Positions 8,271 through 16,912 of a stretch of DNA of 64,000 nucleotides are shown here, in pieces. Each line of letters opens with the position of its first letter. Position 1 is the first letter of the stretch. The position numbers and the translations under genes are program-made. A model generated the notes under the pieces. That model searched no databases. It saw nothing but the letters and a program-made list of their open reading frames with translations, and was not told the origin of the DNA. The stretch is from Desulfurivibrio alkaliphilus AHT 2 (lineage in GTDB: Bacteria > Desulfobacterota > Desulfobulbia > Desulfobulbales > Desulfurivibrionaceae): assembly GCF_000092205.1 (NCBI RefSeq), contig NC_014216.1:2299742-2363741 (forward strand). Direction: 5' to 3'.

Positions 8271-8971
8271 ACCATATTTCATGTTATAAGCTGTTGATAA
8301 CCGTGGTTAGAAAAGGCCGGGCCAAAACCATCGTGAAGGCCTCCAAGGAGGCGGGAGCTGAAGGGGGCACCACCTTCATTGGCAAAGGCATCGGCATTTA
8401 CGAAAAAAAATTTTGGGGTATTCCGGTAAATCAGGATAAAGAGATAGTTTTCACCCTTTTTCCGGAAAAAATAATCGACCCTCTGTTCAACGCGGTGACG
8501 GAAGCGGGCCGACTTGAAGAAACCGGCCAGGGTATTGCTTTGGTCATCGACGTAACCAACCTGGCCGGTATTGCTCATTTCTGTGATCTGGACGCCAAAA
8601 AGAGGCACAACATGCAACAGGCAAGCGGTTTTGAACTGATCGTAACCGTAGTCAACAAAGGCAACTCCGAGGCGGTGGTCTCGGCCAGCAAACGGGCCGG
8701 GGCCGAAGGGGGTACCATCCTTTACGGCCGCGGCACCGGCATTCACGAAAAGGAAACCCTGTTTTCCATTCCCATTGAGCCGGAAAAAGAGGTAGTGCTG
8801 ACCTTAATCGCGGCCGACAAAACCGAAGCGGTACTGCAGGCCATAAGGCAGGATACCGGCCTGGACGAGCCCGGCCGAGGCATCGCCTTTGTGTTGCCGG
8901 TGGACAAAACCACCGGCATCAAGCGCCTGGAAGCGGAAGCCAAAAGCGGTGGCGCTGTTTTTTCTTCCTGA
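8267..8971 (+). CDS. Double-domain PII-like regulatory protein
   Basis: A 234-aa protein made of two tandem PII-type domains (residues about 5-105 and 115-222), whereas GlnB/GlnK are single domains of about 112 residues. Each half keeps the fold pattern: a first strand (CYKLLITVVRKGRAKTIV, FELIVTVVNKGNSEAVV), the AGAEGGT turn and a GKGIGIYEKK or GRGTGIHEKE T-loop region. The T-loops are shorter than in GlnB and the usual uridylylated tyrosine context is not visible, so control is probably by ligand binding alone. It overlaps the DUF1538 gene by four bases. By analogy with GlnK-AmtB it may plug or gate the DUF1538 pair; this is inference. Confidence 0.8.
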   Translation: MNHISCYKLLITVVRKGRAKTIVKASKEAGAEGGTTFIGKGIGIYEKKFWGIPVNQDKEIVFTLFPEKIIDPLFNAVTEAGRLEETGQGIALVIDVTNLAGIAHFCDLDAKKRHNMQQASGFELIVTVVNKGNSEAVVSASKRAGAEGGTILYGRGTGIHEKETLFSIPIEPEKEVVLTLIAADKTEAVLQAIRQDTGLDEPGRGIAFVLPVDKTTGIKRLEAEAKSGGAVFSS

Positions 8972-9007
8972 ACGTTTACCGAGCCAGCGGAACTTTTGCA
9001 CATTCGA

Positions 9008-9036
9008 TTGACATCCACACCATTTAAGGCTATTTT
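9008..9036 (+). promoter_or_regulatory. Sigma-70-type promoter candidate upstream of acsE
   Basis: TTGACA at 9008-9013 and TATTTT at 9031-9036 are separated by exactly 17 bases. The pair lies 126 bases before the acsE-like ATG, in the only gap between it and the PII operon. The long leader shows no riboswitch that I recognise. Confidence 0.5.
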
Positions 9037-9161
9037 TCCACGGTTTCCGGCAGGGGTGACGTCAATCGACAGCGGTTGCACGTGCCCCGCAAGCAAAACG
9101 GTTTAATGCGAAATTCAGTTATTCGTTTAACCTTATTCAACGTTTTCCAAGGAGGGCATCA

Positions 9162-10052
9162 ATGAAGGTACAGGCAATCGCCGAGAGCATCAATATCATG
9201 GGCACGCGCAGCGGGACGGCTATGAAGGAACGCAATCCCGGGCCGATTCAAGAAATGGCCAAAGAAGAGGCCGCCGCCGGCGCCTCTTTTCTCGACCTCA
9301 ACATCGGCCCGGCCCGCAAGGACGGTACCGAGTTGATGCCCTGGGTGGTCCAAACCGTAGAAGCGGCCACCGACGTGCCGCTGTGCCTGGACACCACCAA
9401 CGCCGATGCCATGGCCGCCGGGTTTAAAGCCCTGAAAAACAAGGAAGCGGCCATCATGAACTCCATTTCCGCCCAGCCCGAGCGGATGGAGAAACTGATC
9501 CCGGTGGCCGCCGAAGCCGGCTGCTACGTGATCGCCCTGCTCTGGGGCCCCGACGGCATGCCCCGCGACTCCAACGAGCGGGCCGCCATGGCGGTTGACT
9601 TGATGATGGCCCTCACCGAGGCCGGGATCCCCAACGAAAAAATCCTCTTTGATCCCATCGGCACCCCCATCACCCTGGGGGCCGACCAGATCAACTCGGG
9701 GCTGGAGTTCATGAGCATGCTGCAGGAGATTGCCCCGGGCTCCGGCTCCACCGTGGGCCTGTCCAACGTCAGCAACGGCGTGGCCGAGCACCTGCGCAAG
9801 TACCTGGATCGCACCTACCTGATTATGCTGATGAAATACGGTATCACCACCGCTATCGTCAACTCCTACGATGAAGAGCTGATGGCCATCTGCAAAGGCG
9901 AGCGCCAGGAGCTGGTGGACATGGTGCACGGCATGATGGACGGCAACGACCCTGATCCGGCCACGCTTTCCGGCACCGCCCTGGAGCATTACAAGACTTA
10001 CAAGGTGCTCTCCGGCCAGAACGTCTTCTCGGAATCCTGGCTGGAACTATAA
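9162..10052 (+). CDS. acsE: Methyltetrahydrofolate:corrinoid/iron-sulfur protein methyltransferase
   Basis: A 296-aa pterin-binding TIM-barrel protein. Family features in order: ESINIMGTRSGTAM near the N-terminus, ASFLDLNIGPARKDG (the DxxxGP pterin-binding strand), PLCLDTTNADAM, MNSISAQPER and LFDPIGTPITLG. It matches the DHPS-like methyltransferase fold of AcsE, which moves the methyl group from methyl-H4folate to the corrinoid iron-sulfur protein in the Wood-Ljungdahl pathway. The protein is somewhat longer than the classic enzyme (about 262 aa), with a C-terminal extension. A strong AAGGAGGG lies 8-10 bases before the ATG, and a terminator follows. MtrH- or MetH-like methyltransferases are relatives, but the corrinoid-activation gene nearby favours AcsE. 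Confidence 0.8.
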   Translation: MKVQAIAESINIMGTRSGTAMKERNPGPIQEMAKEEAAAGASFLDLNIGPARKDGTELMPWVVQTVEAATDVPLCLDTTNADAMAAGFKALKNKEAAIMNSISAQPERMEKLIPVAAEAGCYVIALLWGPDGMPRDSNERAAMAVDLMMALTEAGIPNEKILFDPIGTPITLGADQINSGLEFMSMLQEIAPGSGSTVGLSNVSNGVAEHLRKYLDRTYLIMLMKYGITTAIVNSYDEELMAICKGERQELVDMVHGMMDGNDPDPATLSGTALEHYKTYKVLSGQNVFSESWLEL

Positions 10053-10084
10053 GCGGCTAAACGGGATAATTGCAGTATCCGGGA

Positions 10085-10116
10085 GGGGAAGAGACCACAG
10101 CAGACTCTTCCCCTTT
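10085..10116 (+). terminator. Rho-independent terminator after acsE
   Basis: GGGGAAGAG (10085-10093) and CTCTTCCCC (10105-10113) form a perfect nine-pair stem with an 11-base loop, followed by TTTCT. Confidence 0.7.
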
Positions 10117-10177
10117 CTCCGTTGGTACGACAGTTCCGGAATCGCGCTGGTAATCATGATGAGTTGTTTTAGGGGCC

Positions 10178-10753
10178 ATGGCGAAAATTGACTCCCACCA
10201 TATGATTTACGGTCATCTCCAGGACTTTCTAACCGGAGAAACCCTGGTGGATACCGATGATGAGCGCTATCGCCAGCGCCTGGCCAGGCTGCTGGTGGAA
10301 GAGAAAGGCTTTGCCAAAGCGGAGATCAAGCCCCGGCTGAAGATTGAAACCTTGTTTGCCGGCCGCTTCGTACTCTCCCGGATCGACTTTGTGGTCAGCC
10401 TGGCCGGCCGACGCCTGATGTTGTTGCGTTATGGTCCCGGCTCCCTGGTTACCCGCCAGCGCCCGGCTCTGGCGGCGGCCCGGGTGCTGGACGCCGAGGG
10501 GATCATTCCCCTGACCGTGGTCAGCAACGGTCAGGATGCCGAGGTTCTGGACAGTTACAGCGGCAAGGTGCTGGCCCAGGGGCTGGCGGCCATTCCGGAG
10601 CGCCGGGAGCTGGAGCGGCAGGCGGCCAGCCTGGAAAACCGCCCCCTGCCCGCCGGCCGCCGGGAGCCGGAGTTACGCATTTTAAACGCCTTTGATTACG
10701 AGGCCTGCTGCGCCGGTGATCCCTGCGCCCTACCCAACGCCCGCGAGGGGTAA
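10178..10753 (+). CDS. Orphan type I restriction HsdR N-terminal domain protein
   Basis: A 191-aa protein consisting of one HsdR-N-type (PD-(D/E)XK nuclease fold) domain. Visible elements are an ARLLVEEKGFAKAEIKPRLKIE helix-strand region, RIDFVVSLAGRRLMLLRYGPG in the position of the catalytic D...ExK strands, and an ARVLDAEGIIPLTVVSNGQDAEVLD segment. The expected E-x-K reads L-L-R, so the nuclease centre seems incomplete. There is no helicase domain and no hsdM or hsdS next to it. Such stand-alone proteins are common in sulfate-reducer-type genomes and have no established role. It ends four bases before a large inverted repeat. It lies between acsE and DAHP synthase, with separate signals on both sides. 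Confidence 0.65.
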   Translation: MAKIDSHHMIYGHLQDFLTGETLVDTDDERYRQRLARLLVEEKGFAKAEIKPRLKIETLFAGRFVLSRIDFVVSLAGRRLMLLRYGPGSLVTRQRPALAAARVLDAEGIIPLTVVSNGQDAEVLDSYSGKVLAQGLAAIPERRELERQAASLENRPLPAGRREPELRILNAFDYEACCAGDPCALPNAREG

Positions 10754-10756
10754 ATG

Positions 10757-10863
10757 GTAAGCGTTCAGCAGCACCGCATCTTCGGGCGATCAGCCAGGCT
10801 TACGTACTGATGTACGCTGCGCCTGGCTGATCGCCCGAAGATGCGGCACTGCTGAACGCTTAC
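10757..10863. repeat. Large palindromic repeat (43-bp arms)
   Basis: The arms 10757-10799 and 10821-10863 are inverted copies differing at two adjacent bases. The 21-base loop contains a further small palindrome, CGTAC-TGAT-GTACG (10803-10816). The outer ends read GTAAGCG. The element starts four bases after a stop codon and can act as a strong transcript end. The element at 57952-58058 has the same design, with the inner core in the opposite orientation. Confidence 0.85.
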
Positions 10864-10966
10864 GGCCCATTATACCGGCAGGTTAGAACCCCTGGTGAAC
10901 ATTTACCACCTGTTTTTAGCTGCATGAAAGTGAAGGATTGATACCAAAAATAAATGGAGTTTTACC

Positions 10967-12316
10967 ATGAGTGAACGTAGCAACTGGAGCAAAGATAGCT
11001 GGCACAGTTTCAAGGCCCTGCAACAGCCCAACTGGCCCGACGGGCAGGAGTTGCAAAGCGCCCTGGCCACCATTTCCGAGCTGCCGCCTCTGGTTTTTGC
11101 CGGTGAAATCCGGGATCTTAAACAGCAACTGGCCAAGGTTGCCCGAGGCGAGGCCTTTTTGCTCCAGGGAGGCGACTGCGCCGAGAGTTTTTCTTACTGC
11201 ACCGCCCCGGCGGTGCGGGAGCTGCTTAAGGTTATCCTGCAGATGACGGTGATTTTGGGTTATGCCGGCGGCAAGCCGGTGGTCAAGGTGGGACGCATGG
11301 CCGGCCAGTACGCCAAGCCCCGTTCCGCCGACACCGAGATGGTCGACGGAGTGGAACTGCCCAGCTACCGCGGCGACATGGTCAACAGCAGCGAGCCCAA
11401 CCCCGAGGCCCGGCGCCCCGACCCGCAGCGGATGGTCAAGGGTTATTTCCTCTCCTGCGCCACCATGAATATCCTGCGGGCCTTCACCCGGGGCGGCTAC
11501 GCGGCCCTGGACCGGGTTCATGCCTGGAACAACGAATTTGTTAAAAACTCTCCCCAGGGCCAGATGTACGAACGGCTGGCCTCCCACATCGAGCAGGCCA
11601 TCAACTTCATGCGGGTGGTGGGGCTGGACACCAACATGCCGCAACTCACCCAGGCCAGTTTTTTCACCTCCCACGAGGCCCTGCTGCTGGGTTACGAGGA
11701 GGCCCTGACCCGCCAAGATTCCACCACCGGCGACTGGTACGACTGCTCCGCCCACATGCTGTGGATCGGCGAGCGCACCCGCCAGGTGGACGGCGCCCAT
11801 GTGGAATTTTTCCGCGGGGTCCACAACCCCATTGGGGTCAAAATCGGCCCCAGCCACGACATTGACGATGTTAAACGGCTGGTGAGCACCTTAAACCCGG
11901 ATAATGAACCGGGCAAGCTGACCCTGATTACCCGCTTCGGGATCAAAAAAATCGCCGAAGGGCTCACCCCGCTGGTGCAAGCCCTGAAAAAAGAGGGGTT
12001 CAACCTGGTCTGGAGTTGCGACCCCATGCACGGCAACACCTACACCTCCTCCACCGGGCTGAAAACCCGCAATTTCATCAATATCCTGGAGGAAATCCGG
12101 GCCTTTTTCGAGATTCACTGGCAGGAGGGAACGGTGCCGGGCGGGGTGCATTTTGAAATGACTGGGGCCGATGTCACCGAGTGCGTGGGCGGCGGCCGGG
12201 AGATCATGGACCAGCAGCTGAGCCGCAACTACCAGACCATGTGCGACCCCCGGCTCAACGCCGAGCAGAGCCTGGAACTGGCCTTCCAGATTGCCGAAAT
12301 GCTAAGGGAAAAATAA
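10967..12316 (+). CDS. Class II 3-deoxy-7-phosphoheptulonate (DAHP) synthase
   Basis: A 449-aa enzyme that condenses phosphoenolpyruvate and erythrose 4-phosphate, the first step of the shikimate pathway. The class II hallmarks are all visible: FLLQGGDCAESF at residues about 62-73 with the metal cysteine, VKVGRMAGQYAKPRS, WIGERTRQVDGAHVEFFRGV, GVKIGPSHD, LVWSCDPMHGNT and GGVHFEMTGADVTECVGG. Length agrees with plant and mycobacterial class II enzymes. GGAG lies eight bases before the ATG. The gene is flanked upstream by the large hairpin and downstream by a convergent gene 14 bases away, so it is probably monocistronic. Allosteric behaviour cannot be judged from sequence. Confidence 0.95.
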   Translation: MSERSNWSKDSWHSFKALQQPNWPDGQELQSALATISELPPLVFAGEIRDLKQQLAKVARGEAFLLQGGDCAESFSYCTAPAVRELLKVILQMTVILGYAGGKPVVKVGRMAGQYAKPRSADTEMVDGVELPSYRGDMVNSSEPNPEARRPDPQRMVKGYFLSCATMNILRAFTRGGYAALDRVHAWNNEFVKNSPQGQMYERLASHIEQAINFMRVVGLDTNMPQLTQASFFTSHEALLLGYEEALTRQDSTTGDWYDCSAHMLWIGERTRQVDGAHVEFFRGVHNPIGVKIGPSHDIDDVKRLVSTLNPDNEPGKLTLITRFGIKKIAEGLTPLVQALKKEGFNLVWSCDPMHGNTYTSSTGLKTRNFINILEEIRAFFEIHWQEGTVPGGVHFEMTGADVTECVGGGREIMDQQLSRNYQTMCDPRLNAEQSLELAFQIAEMLREK

Positions 12317-12330
12317 GGTGATCTAAGCGT

Positions 12331-12939
12331 TCAGGGGCGCCGGGGTGGTCCTTGACAGATCATCTCGGCAATACTTTTTTTCACCCGGGCCCGGGCCAGG
12401 GCAGGCAAGCCGTGGGCGGCCCCCAAGTCCTGTTCCAGTTGCGCCAGTTCCCGGAGCAGGGAGGCCCGTTCCACGGTGGGCACCTTGTCACGACCGGCAA
12501 CCAGCTCCTGGCAACGAAAACAGCCGGGGAACTGCTGCCGCCGGCCATCGGGGAAAGTCAGGCTGGAGGGCACCCCGTGCAGGCGGCAGATCATCAGGCG
12601 ATGATCATAGAGTATGCAGCGGCCCTCTTCATTCAAGGGGCACATGATTTCCGGCCGGCGGCCGGCGGCCAGCGCCGCCTGCTCCTGCTGCCGGTACGCT
12701 TCGGCCCGCCGTTGCACTGCAGCCAACTGCTCGGCGGGCAGAGCCCGCAGGCCTTCCCATAACCAGGCCCACTCCAGCCTGGTATGGTGGAGAAAGTAAG
12801 AGTTGCAGCAGTTATCCGGGCAGCCTTGGCAGGAAAAATCAAGCTGCCGGGCCACCACGTCATAGGCCTCCTGCATGCGGCGGTAAAGATCCCGGATGCT
12901 GGCCGCCAACTCCGGCGGAATAGTCAGTTCGTCGTTCAT
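12331..12939 (-). CDS. YkgJ-type cysteine-cluster protein
   Basis: A 202-aa protein from the ATG at 12939; a longer frame to 13020 would overlap the divergent gluQ gene. Cysteines occur in the order CQGCPDNCC (residues about 36-44), CPLNEEGRCILYDHRLMICR (about 98-117) and PGCFRCQ, the pattern of the YkgJ/UPF0153 cysteine clusters thought to bind zinc or an Fe-S cluster. Function is unknown. The start is divergent from gluQ with only 55 bases between them, so a shared control region is possible. It ends 14 bases from the convergent DAHP synthase gene. A C-terminal basic tail (VKKSIAEMICQGPPRRP) carries one more cysteine. Confidence 0.7.
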   Translation of the reverse strand: MNDELTIPPELAASIRDLYRRMQEAYDVVARQLDFSCQGCPDNCCNSYFLHHTRLEWAWLWEGLRALPAEQLAAVQRRAEAYRQQEQAALAAGRRPEIMCPLNEEGRCILYDHRLMICRLHGVPSSLTFPDGRRQQFPGCFRCQELVAGRDKVPTVERASLLRELAQLEQDLGAAHGLPALARARVKKSIAEMICQGPPRRP

Positions 12940-12994
12940 GCCGGCTATCTTACCGGATAAGTTAAGAAGCAGCAAGAAATCGAAGACACCCGCC

Positions 12995-13948
12995 ATGCTC
13001 CGTTCCCGGCTCGCTCCCACGCCCAGCGGTTATCTCCACCTGGGCAACGCCGTCAATTTCATTCTTACCTGGCTGCTGGTACGCCGGGCTGATGGGCGGC
13101 TCAAGCTGCGAATCGACGATGCCGATGCCGGCCGCAGCCGGCCCGAGTACATCGAAGATATCTTCCGGCAACTTGAATGGCTGGGGTTGGACTGGGACCT
13201 GGGACCCGCCGGCCCCGATGAGTTCACCGCCCGCTACTCTCAGCTCCAGCGCCTGGAACGGTACCGGGCAGGACTGAACGCCCTGCAGGCGCAGCAGGTG
13301 CTGTTTTTTTGCCACTGCACCCGGCGACAGATCAAAAAAATCAGTGCCGACCACCTTTACCCCGGCACCTGCCGGTCCCGTTTCCAGGCCCCGGTGGAGC
13401 CGCACACGGTGCGCATCAGGGTGCCCCACCGGTGGGTCTTTGATCCCGCCTCCCAGGAAGCGGCCTGGCCTTTTGCAGCCGCCTGGCCAACTTCCGGCGA
13501 GCAGGCACCGAAGACCCTTCTTCGGGAAACGCCCAGCTTGCCCCCGGTATTGCTGGCCACCGAGATGGGCGACTTTATTCTCTGGCGGCGGGACAACCTG
13601 CCGGCCTACCAGCTGGCCAGCCTGCTGGACGACCTGGACGATGAAATCAACCTCATCGTCCGCGGCCTGGACCTGCTGCCCTCCACCGCCGCCCAGGTCT
13701 TCCTGGCCGAGCAGTTGGGACCGGCCGGTGCCGCCTTTCTTGGCGCCGAATTCCTTCACCACCCCCTGTTGACCGACCGGCAGGGACGAAAACTGGCCAA
13801 ATCCGACCAGGCCCTTTCCCTGGCCGCCATGCGCGCCGCCGGCACCTCCCCGGCGGCCGTTTATCGCCGGGCGGCTCGCTTCCTGGGCCTGCCTGCCGAC
13901 GAAATCAACACCCTGGCCGACCTGCTGGCCGCGGTCACGGCCCCTTGA
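12995..13948 (+). CDS. gluQ: Glutamyl-Q tRNA(Asp) synthetase
   Basis: A 317-aa truncated class I GluRS paralogue without the anticodon-binding domain, as expected for GluQ, which attaches glutamate to queuosine of tRNA(Asp). The HIGH-like motif is APTPSGYLHLGNAV near residue 8, and the KMSKS-like motif is GRKLAKSDQA near residue 268. The zinc ligands are present as CHC...YPGTC around residues 107-128. The ATG at 12995 gives the usual N-terminus LRSRLAPTPSG; an upstream in-frame start at 12896 lies inside the divergent gene. A charged insertion near residues 140-180 is longer than usual. The 3' end overlaps the convergent membrane-protein gene by 14 bases. Confidence 0.88.
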   Translation: MLRSRLAPTPSGYLHLGNAVNFILTWLLVRRADGRLKLRIDDADAGRSRPEYIEDIFRQLEWLGLDWDLGPAGPDEFTARYSQLQRLERYRAGLNALQAQQVLFFCHCTRRQIKKISADHLYPGTCRSRFQAPVEPHTVRIRVPHRWVFDPASQEAAWPFAAAWPTSGEQAPKTLLRETPSLPPVLLATEMGDFILWRRDNLPAYQLASLLDDLDDEINLIVRGLDLLPSTAAQVFLAEQLGPAGAAFLGAEFLHHPLLTDRQGRKLAKSDQALSLAAMRAAGTSPAAVYRRAARFLGLPADEINTLADLLAAVTAP

Positions 13949-14819
13949 TTCTGGGCTGCTCCAGCCCCGGCGGCCCAGCGCTGAAGACCGTATAGGCATA
14001 GATGATGGCCAGGGCAAACAGGGCGGTGCCGCCGCCCAGCATGGCACCGATCATAGGCGGGGCAATCAGGGCCAGCCGCAGCAGCACCGTCACCACCGCA
14101 AACCCGGAGTTGCGAAAGGCCACCAGGTAACCGCGGCTGTATCGCAGGGAGATCAACACCAGCAGCACATCGCTGAAAACCAGCAGGGTATAGAATTTCT
14201 CGAAAATACTTTCCGGGTTGCCATGGAGAAAATATTCCCCGATATCATGCAGCACGATCACCACAAAGCCGGCCAGCAACAGCAGGGCGATGTTCTTTTT
14301 GGTAAGAATAAACCTCGTTTTGTCCACAATGCGGTCACCGCCGCTGGGATAAGTGCTGTGTACCCGATAATAAAAACCCAGCACCACAAAGATCATCAAG
14401 GCCCCCAGGGCCGACGAAACCATGGGTACCAGGACGGGTTCCACCTGCTCCCACAGCAGCGGTTCATCTAAATGACTGATTTCCTTGAAGGTGTTTCGTA
14501 GCAAAATCAGCGACAGGATTTCCAACTGCTTGCCCACCGAAATGGAAACCGACTTGGACAACGCCAGGGTCAACCCCACCACTTCCAGGATCAACAGCAG
14601 CGTAAAGGCCCACTCAATGGCCACCAGGTGATTGCTGGGAACCACCGCAGCCAACTGGGCGGGCAGCCAGCCCTGGCGATTGCCCTCGATGAGCAACACC
14701 GAACCGACAAAAAAGATCACCAGAAAAAAGGCGCTGCGCCGGCGCCCGGCAGCGCTTTCCCAGCCTTCTTCCAACCGGTCAAAGAGCCAGCCGCCATGGT
14801 TGATCAAGCCGTGTCGCAT
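13935..14819 (-). CDS. Polytopic membrane protein of unknown function
   Basis: A 294-aa protein from the ATG at 14819. Hydrophobic segments include FFLVIFFVGSVLLIEG, an LLLILEVVGLTLAL stretch, VSSALGALMIFVVLGFYY, NIALLLLAGFVVIVLHD, LLVFSDVLLVLISL, and two near the C-terminus (AVVTVLLRLALIA, ALFALAIIYAYTVF), giving about seven spans. Between spans 2 and 3 an amphipathic region (LLRNTFKEISHLDEPLLWEQ) could face the cytoplasm. I do not recognise a family. It starts 88 bases after the end of the upstream MBL gene on the same strand and may share its transcript. Its last bases overlap gluQ convergently. Confidence 0.65.
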   Translation of the reverse strand: MRHGLINHGGWLFDRLEEGWESAAGRRRSAFFLVIFFVGSVLLIEGNRQGWLPAQLAAVVPSNHLVAIEWAFTLLLILEVVGLTLALSKSVSISVGKQLEILSLILLRNTFKEISHLDEPLLWEQVEPVLVPMVSSALGALMIFVVLGFYYRVHSTYPSGGDRIVDKTRFILTKKNIALLLLAGFVVIVLHDIGEYFLHGNPESIFEKFYTLLVFSDVLLVLISLRYSRGYLVAFRNSGFAVVTVLLRLALIAPPMIGAMLGGGTALFALAIIYAYTVFSAGPPGLEQPRIKGP

Positions 14820-14907
14820 TTTACGCTCTCCTTCGCCCACCCGGGCGTCGGTAGGGGTTATCTTGTCAGTCCGTTATAAAACGGGGCTGGCTTTTGCAAC
14901 TGTAGGG

Positions 14908-16584
14908 TTACGGTGCCGCCGGCAGGACAAGCCGGTAACGTTTCTGCGGTTCCGGCAACAATACCCTGGTTTGCAACTCCCGGCGATACCGTTGCGCCAG
15001 GTGCCGGCCCTTTTCCCCCTCCAGGTGGACCAGGAAAACCTTTTGCGGCGCGGTTTCGGCAAAGATGGTCAGCATCGCCGCCGGATCGGCATGGCCGGCA
15101 AAGGCGCCGGTCTGGTGAATGGCAGCCCTTACCAGGCGCCGCTGCGCGCCGATGGCCAGGCTCTCCGGCGGACGGTCGCCGGCGGTGAGGTGGCCGCCAA
15201 GGCTGTTCGGCGCCTGATAACCGACAAAATAAAAAACGGTGTCCGGATCTTCCAGGTAATCGAGCAGTGCCTGGCGGGCTGCCGAGTAATCAGCCATGCT
15301 TGAGGCCATGATGCCGATTTCACCCGGTTGCAGGCCCAGCGGGTTGTCCGGCTCATGGCCAACGCACTCATCTTTGTAGCCCGGGGGTAAAAAATCGGCC
15401 CGAGCCAGGGCCGGGGCGAAATAGCGGCCATAGTTTTGCCTGCCCGTCGCCGGGTCGGCGAGCTCAAGGCGATAACGACGGGCAAAATCGTCGTATAAAC
15501 GCAACAGCCGGTTGGCGGCGGGGCTGCAAACCCTGATGACCTGGTGGGGTGGCAACTTGCCCTGGTCGATGGCCCGGCTCAACTCAAACATCACCTGCTG
15601 GCTGCGATCCAGGACTGCCGCCGGGATCACCACCCGTTTGCCGGCGTTGATCATGGCCGCCACCTCCCGCCGAAATTGTTGCCGCTGCCGGGCCAAATCG
15701 GCATCAGCCCGATCATAAAGCATGGTGCCTTCCAAAAACAGGAAGTCCACTTCCGTTGTTAAGACAGGGTTGGGGGGCAGCATAGGGGAGGAGCCGGCTC
15801 CGACATCACCGCTGAAGAGGATGCGGTAATCACCGTAGGTGAGCCGGACCATGGCGGAACCGGGAATATGGGGGGTCAGCAGAAACTCGGCCTGCAAGCC
15901 GGAGTCCGCCACCATCACCGGCCGGCCGGGATCAACCACCACCACCTGCCGGTCCAACCGTTGCTTCAGCTTTGCCGCCAGCTTGTCCCGCTGGGGTCGG
16001 GCCAGATAATACCCCTTGGCGGACAACTCTCCCCGCCTGGCCGTAAAATACACCCGGTTGTCCGGTTGCACCGTCCGATGACCGAAATCATACCCCTCCA
16101 GGTAAACGGGAATACGACTTCGGCCGGCATTGTGCCGGGAATAATAAAAGCGCTCCGGCCCCAAATCGGCAAAAGCCAGGTTGTCGGGCAGGGTTTGCCG
16201 GGCCAGTTCATAGGTTATTCCGGTCATGTAAATGGGACCCCGATAGCCTTCCCGCAACAGCAGGGGCAACCGCCCCAGGTGATCGGCATGAGCGTGGCTG
16301 ATGAATACCGCCTGCACGGCCTCCACCGCCACTTCTTCCGGCCAGGGGTAGTTATCGCCATCCCCCCCGAAAAAAGTACCGACATCGATTAAAAACAGGG
16401 CGGCGCCGATTTCCAGCACATGCAAAGATCCGCTGACCACCCCCTGGCCGCCATAACCGCGATAGACCGGGGTCGGCTCTTCCCCGGCATCAGCCGCCCC
16501 GGCCGCTCCCGGGCCTGCAACCATCAACACCAGCACGGCCAGCCAGAATCCGCAACGCCCCAAAAAACACCACCCTGTTTGCAT
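14908..16584 (-). CDS. Exported MBL-fold beta-CASP hydrolase-like protein
   Basis: About 558 aa. The start is followed by a hydrophobic N-terminus (FLGRCGFWLAVLVLMVAGPG) and AGAADA, a signal-peptide-like region with a plausible cleavage site. Core metallo-beta-lactamase motifs follow: VFISHAHADHLGRLP (HxHxDH), LTPHIPGSAMVRL (motif 3) and ILFSGDVGAGSSP (motif 4). The C-terminal AFAGHADPAAMLTIF and KVFLVHLEGEKGRH match the last beta-CASP motifs of CPSF73-type RNases. Family members are normally cytoplasmic RNA nucleases, so an export signal is odd. It could be a periplasmic hydrolase with another substrate. The gap of 328 bases upstream is shared with the divergent LysM-peptidase gene. Confidence 0.8.
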   Translation of the reverse strand: MQTGWCFLGRCGFWLAVLVLMVAGPGAAGAADAGEEPTPVYRGYGGQGVVSGSLHVLEIGAALFLIDVGTFFGGDGDNYPWPEEVAVEAVQAVFISHAHADHLGRLPLLLREGYRGPIYMTGITYELARQTLPDNLAFADLGPERFYYSRHNAGRSRIPVYLEGYDFGHRTVQPDNRVYFTARRGELSAKGYYLARPQRDKLAAKLKQRLDRQVVVVDPGRPVMVADSGLQAEFLLTPHIPGSAMVRLTYGDYRILFSGDVGAGSSPMLPPNPVLTTEVDFLFLEGTMLYDRADADLARQRQQFRREVAAMINAGKRVVIPAAVLDRSQQVMFELSRAIDQGKLPPHQVIRVCSPAANRLLRLYDDFARRYRLELADPATGRQNYGRYFAPALARADFLPPGYKDECVGHEPDNPLGLQPGEIGIMASSMADYSAARQALLDYLEDPDTVFYFVGYQAPNSLGGHLTAGDRPPESLAIGAQRRLVRAAIHQTGAFAGHADPAAMLTIFAETAPQKVFLVHLEGEKGRHLAQRYRRELQTRVLLPEPQKRYRLVLPAAP

Positions 16585-16820
16585 CTCGCACCACCGCTTA
16601 ATAATCAATTACGCCAACGTGATTGCCATTTTACCGATAGCCCACGGCTACCGGTGCCCTGCTTCTTCCAAGTATGCCCAACCCCCTCAATAATTCAAGC
16701 GAATATAAGGTAAAGAGGTGCGTGCTACCCCGTGCACTCGTGATCAGTTACTAAGATGGAAGCAGCATGCTGCCGGGCGCGGAGGGCCGTAAAAACCGCC
16801 AGCGACGGCTTCCTGAAAAT

Positions 16821-16836
16821 TGGCATGCAACCTGCA
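16821..16836 (+). promoter_or_regulatory. Sigma-54-type promoter candidate
   Basis: TGGCATGCAACCTGCA has the GG-N10-GC spacing of -24/-12 promoters (TGGCAYG-N4-TTGCA consensus, one mismatch in the -12 box). It lies 77 bases before the ATG of the LysM-M23 gene. The rest of the 16585-16912 gap holds an inverted fragment of a palindromic repeat at 16739-16751 and nothing else I can support. Confidence 0.5.
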
Positions 16837-16912
16837 TTAACCCTGTGGGCAGCCAATCGGTCCCTGCCGGCCATGGATAAATCGTCAAAAATATGAACAA
16901 AGGAATTTGAGC

